The notes beneath the pieces are model-generated. The model made no database searches, was not told the origin of the DNA, and saw nothing but the letters and a program-made list of their open reading frames with translations. Below are positions 12,001-21,000 of a stretch of 64,000 nt of DNA, piece after piece (position 1 is the first letter of the stretch; each line of letters opens with the position of its first letter). The DNA is from Coix lacryma-jobi var. lacryma-jobi. Taxonomy: Eukaryota > Streptophyta > Magnoliopsida > Poales > Poaceae. The DNA is taken from contig VDCT01000326.1 of assembly GCA_009763385.1 (NCBI GenBank), forward strand, positions 682,001 to 746,000, in the 5' to 3' direction. The translations under genes and the position numbers were made by a program.

Positions 12001-15000
12001 GACACGACGGAGGAAGCGTCATAGGTCCCCTCTGTTCCTTTCAAGAAGAGGTCGATTTTCTTCGAGTACCTGTCATATTAGAAGACACTGAAAACACCCC
12101 ATGCCATCGACTGTATGCATCTCGAGAAGAACGTCTTTGATAGCACGATCGGTGTCCTGCTGGACATCCCGGGAAAGACGAAGGATGGTCTGAAGTCACG
12201 GACGGATCTTCTCAACGAGGGCATCAGGCAGGACCTTCACCCTGGGTCACCTCATAATGGTAAAGTCGATCTTCCAGGTGCGGCCTACAACCTAAGGCAT
12301 GGCGAGAAGACTGCTATGCTCAACCTTCTCAGGGGTATCAAGGTGCCTACCGGTTTCTCTTCCAACATTAAAAGCCTCGTCTCCTTGAAAGACCTCACAT
12401 TGACGGGCTACAACGCACATGACTGCCACATCATGCTGACGGTGTTCCTTCCAATTGTGATAAGGGTTATTGGTCCAGAGTACGTGAAGATGGTGGTCAC
12501 TCGGATATCATACTTCTTTAACCGCATCACGCAGAAGGTCATCGGTAAGGCTGACCTCCCTGCCCTTCAGGACTTCATCGCAGAGACCCTTTGCCAGCTT
12601 GAGATGTGTTTTCCCCCATCATATTTTGATATTATGGTACACCTAATGATGCACATGGTGGATCAAATCGAGCAACTAGGCCCCGTGTACCTACACGAGA
12701 TGTGGACGTACGAGCGGTTTATGTCCACCCTCAACAGATATGTTCATAACCGTGCTCACCCGGAGGGCTCTATGATCGAGGCGTACACAACCGAAGAGGC
12801 AGTGAATTGGTGTATGAGGTACATAAAAGATGGGAGGGCGATTGGGTTGCCTGTCCATCAGCACGAGGGCAGAACCGCGGGCATGGGGTGCACGAGCCGA
12901 AAAGTTCGCACGGATATACCATACAAGGAGATTGAACAAGCTCATTACAACATCCTTCATCAGTTGATGAGCATGGAGAAATATGTCGAGAGGCACATAG
13001 AAGAGATCCGCACCGCTAATGACGGACAACGCACAGAGGCATGGGTCCAGAATGAGCACAGGAACAGTTTCATAGATTGGCTCAAAGAGCAACACGTACC
13101 CCTAGAAAGATGCCCTGATGATGAAGATACGGAGACCGTGCAGAAGCTTCTGCAAGGCTCGTCAAGCCAAATCACGACGTGGCAAGGGTACGATGTGAAG
13201 GGGTATAGGTTCCACACGAAAGAGAAGGACAAGAAGAGCGCGGCACAGAACTGCGGTGTTCGATATGAGGGCGTCGACGAGGCCACAAACACGAGGACGC
13301 AATACTATGGCCAGATCGAAGAAATATGGAAACTTGACTATGGCAAGGACGTATGCGTAACCGTCTTCTGGTGCCACTGGGTAAACCCCAAAGCAGTTGC
13401 GGTCGACAGTTTCGGGCTAACCACCGTGAACCTCAAAAGTATCGGGTACAAAGATGACCAATGGGTACTCGCAACCAATGTCGCGCAAGTGGCCTACTAT
13501 ATCTATCTGGAGGACCCAAAGAGGCATGTGGTCGTGTCTGGAAAGCAGCGGATTGTTGGAGCTGATGGGGTCCAAAGCCCAGAACAATACAACAACTATG
13601 CAGAGCTCCAACTTTTTACCGATTTTGCAAAGAAGATCAAGGCCGTCGAGGACCGTTGCAACAAGAGGGGTATGAAGCCCTGGGCCCGTCCCGATGGTGA
13701 GAAGCGGTCCGTGAAAGCCCCCGCACCAAAATAAGATGTATATTCATATATATGCCACATGTTTTGTAATGAAGTAGTGGAAAGTTATGTAATAGTATTC
13801 GAGACAAGTTTTGTAATAGATTTTTGTTAATAAGTTAATATTATTAATGACAAATCTCAATTTGTTAATGACTCATTAATAATTTAATATTATTAATAAC
13901 AAATCTTTGTCATAACCGCAGCGGGCATCTTAATGTGCCCGCTGCGGTTATTTGTTTTAACCGCAGCGGGCAACATAAGGAGCCCGCTGCGGTTAATATT
14001 TACCGCAGCGGGCTCCTTATGTTGCCCGCTGCGGTTACTCCTTGCCTATATAAGTCCCGCTACACTAAAGGGCATTTCAGTCCTTCGCGCATCATCAGTT
14101 CACCCCGAAGGGCTGTCGAATTTCACCACCGCCGCCGCCACGCCATTGCCGCCGCCGCCGTCCTCCTCCACCGCCCTCGCCGACGTCGACCTCACCAGTG
14201 GAGCCCGTGCCCTCGCCGACCTCACCGAGGAAGCAGCGCGCCGCCCGACCGTAACCCTAGCGCCCTCCCTCCTCCACTGCTGGTGCCCTAGCGCCGCCGG
14301 AGTGGAGCCGGTGGAGCCGGTGGAGTGCCCTAGCGCCACTCGAGCTCAACCCCCTATCCTCCTCCCCTCCTCGCCGACGTCGACCTCACCAGTGGAGCCC
14401 GTGCCCTCGCCAGTGGAGCCGGTGGAGCCGCCGGTGCCCGTATCCGCTGCTGGAGCCGTCGGTGCCCCTGTCTACTGGCGTGGACCTCGATCTCGACCTC
14501 CCCCCTTACGTCATCTCGTGGCCAAGGACCTCATCTCCTGGTAACCCTAAATCATCCTGGTAACCCTCATCTGTGCCTTACAATGGATTGCTAGTCTCTG
14601 TGCCTTACTCCTGATATTGCTAGTCACTGATATTGGTAGTCCCTGATATTGCTAGTCATTGATAATGATGGTCTCTCTGGTAACCCTCATACATCTCATT
14701 TTGCTAGTCACTGATATTGCTAGTCACTGATATTGCTAGTTATTGATAATGATGGTCTCTTTGGTAACCCTCATACATCTCATTTTGCTAGTCACTGATA
14801 TTGCTAGTTCTGATAGATAGTTGGGAAAACATTTGTGAGGATATGTCTAATTTCCAGATGAGCAATGATCTTGATGTCATTTGTGAGGATATGTCACTGA
14901 TATTGTGCATAATTCAACTGATATATTAACTTGTGAGGATATGTCATTCAGAGGATATGTCATTCAGAGTTTAATTCAGAGTTTGATTTTCAGAGGATAT

Positions 15001-18000
15001 GTCATTTGTGAGGATATGTCATTCAGAGTTTAATTCAACTGATATATTCAGAGGATATGTCATTTGTGAGGATATGTCATTTGATGAGCATAATTCAGAG
15101 TTTATTCAGAGTTTATATACAATCTTGCTGGGTACAGATCCATACAACTGATATATTAAAGAATAGTTTTGCTGATTTGGTAGCTTTGTTCCCGTACTTG
15201 CTGGTCGTTTGATAATTTCTACCTGTTACCTATTGCCTGTACTTTCTGAAAATGCGATAATGTGATCTTTCATTGCTGGCCGTTTGATAGTTTATTTGTT
15301 TCTTAGCAGAGTATATAATATTAACTTATCAATTCACCTCGTGATTTCAGATGGAACCTATCTTATGTCTCGTGATGCTTTAACTATGAGTTTATTTCCT
15401 GCCGATGATGCAATTTGATGTTTTTACGCTAAATCCATTTGCCACTACCTATGATGCCCAGTGATGCTAGTGTATACTACTCTCTCCTACTACTCCTACT
15501 ACTCTCTCCCTCTACTACTCTCTCTCCCTGTACCACTCCTCTCTGTACTACTCTCAACTCCTACTACTCTCTCCTACTACTCCTACTACTCTCTCCCTCT
15601 ACTACTCTCTCCTCCTACTACTCTCTCCCTCTACTACTCTCTCCTCCTACTACTCTCTCCCTCTACTACTCTCTCCCTGTACCACTCCTCTCTGTACTAC
15701 TCTCAACTCCTACTACTCTCTCCTACTACTCCTACTACTCTCTCCCTCTACTACTCTCTCCCTGTACCACTCCTCTCTGTACTACTCTCAACTCCTACTA
15801 CTCTCTCCTACTACTCCTACTACTCTCTCCCTCTACTACTCTCTCCTCCTACTACTCTCTCCCTACTACTCTCTCCCCTACTACTCTCTCCCTCTACTAC
15901 TCTCTCCCTACCACTCCCTCTGTACTACTCTCAACTCCTACTACTCTCTCCTACTACTCTCTCCCTCTACTACTTCCTCTCTGTACTACTCTCAACTCCT
16001 ACTACTTTCTCCTACTACTCCTACTCTCTCCCTCTACTACTCTCTCCCTGTACCACTCCTTTCTGTACTACTCTCAACTCCTACTACTCTCCCTCTACTA
16101 CTCTCTCCCTCTACTACTCTCTCCTCCTACTACTCTCTCCCTCTACTACTCTCTCCTACTATTACTCTCTCCCTCTACTACTCTCTCCTCGCTATAACTC
16201 TCTCCTGAGGTAGTGGCAAATGCGATGATGTGACCCCTTTCGATCTATGCTGAGGCAGCGGCGATGATGATCAATTGCCCCCCTACTTTCTATGCTGAGT
16301 CAGCTGCTAGACTAGGATGGCTTGTATTTTACAAGTAACCAGTTTAGCAGTGACGTGTTGACCTAGGGGCAAATCTGAGCCAAAAACTTATACGTGTCAT
16401 TTTTTATTCTAAAGCTTTGAACTGATCATATTATATACGCGTCTGTGTATATGTAGAACTGAAATGGCGGAAGACAAAACAAACGAATGGAGGGACCCTA
16501 CCCCTAGCTCCTCGTCAACCAGCTTGATGAGTGAGGTGTTCGTGACTCCACCGCCGAAGAAGCAGCGTACAGAGGAGGGCAACGATCCCACGTACGAACT
16601 AGGCGCGGACGAAGCAGAGAGTCTCGAGGTTTACGCAACACGCTGGCTTTCTAACATGTACAAAGACGCGATTGAATCACTAAAGGCTCGTGACTCTTGT
16701 CAACAGCTGCCGATTGTGCCTCGTCAGCTCGAGTTTAGGGACGAAGACGCGCTCAGGGAGGAAGAAGCCCCTGCTCCCTCTACGGCAACCTCTTCGTCCA
16801 AATCTAAGGGCCAGAAGAGGGTGAGGGGACAACACGGGAGGCACAAGTTGGACAAAGAAAACGAGGTGCATGTCATCGATGCGGTGGGGCCAGAGGGAAA
16901 CCCAATAGCTCCAGATACAGTCATTGGCAAGTTCAGCAATCAAGTGGCGTGTATAGCCAAGGAGAAGGTGGAGATCACTTGGCCCAACTGGCATGATGTA
17001 CCGAAAGACATAAAAAACAATGTCTGGGGTGAGGTGACAAGGAGATTCAGATATCCGCCCTCAGCTGACATGGAGAAGTGCCAAGAGTGGGCTTTGCACG
17101 TGGCATCGACTGCGCTTCGCAACTTCAGGTCCATGCTGACCAGAAATTACCTGAAGAAGGGGAAGTCGCCACTGCTGAAGTACACTATGGTCAAGGCACA
17201 CGTGTGGGACGCTTTCTGTGAAATGAGAAAGACGCAAGAAGCAGAGGAAAAGAGCGCTAAGTTCAGTGAGCTCGCGAAGAGGAACAAGAATCCTCACCAC
17301 TTGGGCATGACTGGCTTTGCCGGTCAGAGGACCAAGTGGCAGCAAGAAGAACAAGCAAGACAGGCTGCCGGGGTTCCCGATCCATATGAGGGCATCGACC
17401 CAAGGGCAAAGGACTACATGAGGGCCCGCATTCCAAAGAGGCTGAAGCCAGGGGCTGCCAAGTTTAACGAGCCCCACCTCGAGGACGTCGAGAAGACTTT
17501 GATGGAGAAAGCAAAGCTTAAGGACAGCATCGTGGTCCGCCGGGGCCACGACTTGCTCACCGAGGTCCTGGGAACCCCCGAGCACCACGGCCGCGTTCGT
17601 GGTGTCGGGTCAAAGATGAGCTGGAAGTCGGTTGAGTCGTGGCAATCCGACGCGGCCACATACAAGTCCAGGCAGAGGTATAAAGATGAGCTATATAAGA
17701 AGGGCTTCAATGAAGGCATGGCTGAAATGATCAAAAGCTCAATAAAGGAAGCCTTCATGAGCAACGACCCGGAGATGGTCGTGATGCGGTCGAAGATGTT
17801 TGATCACCATGGGCTGCCCAATCCTCAAGCAAAGGAAAAGGAAGCCTTACTGCCGATGAACGAGGATCGCCCAAGGGTCTCGAACGAGGACTTCAAGGAA
17901 AACCAGCACGTCCAACTCCTCATCCCGTTCGGAAGGTCCAAGAAGATGGTGGTGGCCGAGGGATGCATTCTTGCACCCCACGATATTCACGACTTCAACA

Positions 18001-21000
18001 AAGACAACACCCCCGAAGACTATGTGATCGTGAGCCCGTTATGGCACGTTCCCGACCAGGAACATTTTGAATTGGACCATCCCAACCTACAAACGGCCAG
18101 GCACTTGGATTGGAAGTCCTATGGAACCGCGAGGACATCGAGATCATTGCTCGGACGCCAACTCCAACGCCGACACCAGCATCACAACCATCAGCCGCCG
18201 GATCTTGTCCTCCGGAAGATCCAGATCACGACAGCGATGATGACGAAGAAAAGGGCGGGGACAAGGGCAAGGGAAAGGACAAAGGAGAAGGCGGTAGCGA
18301 AGGCGGGGACAAGGAAAAGGTAGAAGGTGATGGCGGGGAAAAGGAAAAGGGCACTGACTTGGGAACTGTGTCTCCCCCGCCTCCAAATAGTCCGCCGATC
18401 GGCCCGGTCCATGAGGCAAGAAGCTCAGAGGCCGGTAAGGGCGACAACACGACAACGACAAGCCAGCCAAGCACGAACGAGCAACAGGGAGGCACGACGG
18501 GGGAGGCAACAGGGACGAAGACACCTCCCCCGTCAACCACAAGCCAATGTCCTCCCCCGCCCACTAAGAATCCAAGAACGTCCACCGACAAGCTCCCGTA
18601 CACGCTCACGTTCGAAAGGTATGGTAACATTGAGCATAATACCACGTCCATAGTATATATGCTACTAACATCCCTATCCATCGTTTGCCAGGCCTGAAAC
18701 TACCCGTCAACTATTTGATGAGGCCGAAGACTGCCCTGGCCACTATGTGTGCGGGAAGTTCATGATTCCCAAGGCCCAGCTCATCGACGAGGAAAAGTGG
18801 GATACAAGGAGGTTCCATCTATGGTACATGGAAGCTGCAAAAGCCGGGATGTCAAGTTTTAACGTCAAGATTCCCACTGAGTACTTCCACTTGCCCGCTG
18901 GTAACGAAATGCACCTACCCGTCGACTTTAGCGACATGTACAACCTGATGCGGGAAGAAGACCTGGACATCGTTCAAATCACCCTATTCACACTGTAAGC
19001 GATGAATGCAACTTCCACAGATCACTACATTCGTATTTTCCATAGTTCTATACTTATTATGTCACGATGACTTGTCCGTGCAGCATGACGGTCACTGTAA
19101 GTAATAAAAAGACACGTCCTGTACTCTACCTCTCTCCTGCACATATTGCCGAAAGAGTCATCAAGGGTTTCGAGATCACTGATCCGGAGATGACAGTTCG
19201 ACAGCGAGAGAAGAAATATGAAGAAAATATGAAAGCCGAGAAGACTAAGTTGAAAAATTACATATTAGAATGCATGAAGAAGATCAAGCCGGATGGGCCA
19301 GAGTGTATAATGGCTGCCTATCACTTTGGGTAAGTCAAATACATGTACGTACACCTAAGTCGGTAGCATATCATGCCTTCTAGTCATCATAAACTCTATT
19401 TTGTTGCAATGGTGCAGCCAGGGCCTCGTGGGTGGCCACTAGATCGCTTTTATCATATACCCTCAAGATGGCAGGGCCTGTGTGTTTGACTCCTTGAGCG
19501 TACCAAACAAGCAAGGGTACAAGGCATTCGAAGATTGTCTGAAAAAGTAAGTCATCCAGCTTTTTCATCAGTTACGGTTACCATACGTTTTTAAATTGTG
19601 GCTAAAACTATTATATTTTGTACAGCGCTTATAAGGAATACCAAAAGGTGCCCGGATTCTGGGACCGAAGAACTCAAAAGTTCAAGGACAAGCATAGGTA
19701 CCACCTCAAAATCCGACGAGATTTCCCGGTAACTATTTCAAAGGTTCAATTCATGTTTCATACATATATATGGGTTCTAATGCTTGTGTATCAATCATGC
19801 AGTGCGCCAAACAGCCACTAGGATCGAAGACATGTGGCTGGTACACATGCGAGTTTCTAAGGGAAAGCAAGGAGTACACCAATAGCTGGAAGAAGCTCAA
19901 GGATGGTGTCAAGTATTGGGGAGAGCAGCAGAGCCGCAGGATGTGCTTTAAACAAGTCAAGGCGGACATATGCAAGTTTGTAATGGAGAAATGCATTCTC
20001 GAAGGAGAAACGTTCTTTGACAACGAATCCGAGCTGGCGTTGCTACCCCAATACGAGAAGCTCCGCAAATGGAACACAATGCTTCGTCCGACAGATTATG
20101 CTCATCAAGTTGAAATATGAATTGTAATTTGAATTTGAAATCAACTAAGTCAATGTGTATACGATGACAACAAACAACTAAGTCACTTTGTATGTTATGT
20201 CCAGATGGTTTATATGTGCATATATATATTTATATATCTGTTAGAAATCTGAAATTCTGGAATTATTTGAAAACTGCAGATTTGAATTCATATCCTGCTG
20301 TTTCTGCTGCTGTTTCTGTTGGCTGCATTATTTATTTTTTTTAATCCAAAATTAATAACCGTGGCGGGCAACATAAGCTGCCCGCTACGGTTAAACGCAA
20401 CTACCGCAGCGGGCAACCTAAACCGACCGCTGCGGTTAATAATTTACCGCAGCGGGCGGTTTAGGTTGTCCGCTGCGGTAAATTCTATTAACCGCAGCGG
20501 GCACCTTATGTTGCCCGCTGCGGTTAAGGCTTTTACCGCAGCGGGCGTTGCCCGCTGCGGTAATGGCCACGATTAACCGTGGCCTTAGCAACGCAGCGGA
20601 CGCTGTTGCCCGCTGCGGTAAAGCCAAAACGCCCGCTGCGGTTAAGCTTTGTGCAGTAGTGACACTTGCAAGCGGTAGCACCCCTAGTACACCTTTGTCA
20701 TCTATCCACCGATCTATAGCCACGTTCCAACTTTCTAAACCCAGCGGCGTACGTCCCTCCCTGATAACCCAAAACCCTAAAATCTAAGCCCTAGTATCGC
20801 TGCAATTGCGAGACGTGGTGGCGACCGACAACTGATACGATCAAACATGCATGGTTCACACTTTGTTCACATTGAAATACTTAATCTTGCCAATTTCATG
20901 GTACATGGAGTATATGAGAGGCATGCCACATAGGTTATTTCTGCTCCCCTAGTTTCTTATTAAGGCCTCTCTTTAGAATGCACGAGAATTTGGCCCAAAA

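Larger units (their letters stand above)
9402..20661 (+). mobile_element. Complete CACTA (En/Spm) transposon inside the FAMA intron
   Basis: The element starts CACTACTACAAAAAAG at 9402 and ends CTTTGTGCAGTAGTG at 20661, the typical CACTA inverted ends. It is flanked by the 3-bp duplication ACA (9399-9401 and 20662-20664), as expected for this superfamily. Arrays of the subterminal motif CCGCAGCGGGCA, in both orientations, lie inside each end; in En/Spm such motifs bind the TNPA protein. The interior has two gene units on the plus strand: a TNP2-type transposase (10124-13734) and a second gene ending in a Ulp1-like protease (16464-20120). Both are damaged, so this copy is probably not autonomous. 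It sits in the host intron with its genes opposite to FAMA. Confidence 0.93.

Noticed and set aside
13917..14040. Possible CRISPR-like array of repeats with spacers
   Set aside because: Spacing is irregular, motifs alternate in orientation and match the CACTA ends, and the DNA is from a plant nucleus; these are transposon subterminal repeats.
15439..16213. Two overlapping 250-codon open frames rich in Leu, Ser, Thr and Tyr
   Set aside because: They are translations of the pyrimidine minisatellite in two phases; the repeat simply lacks stop codons.
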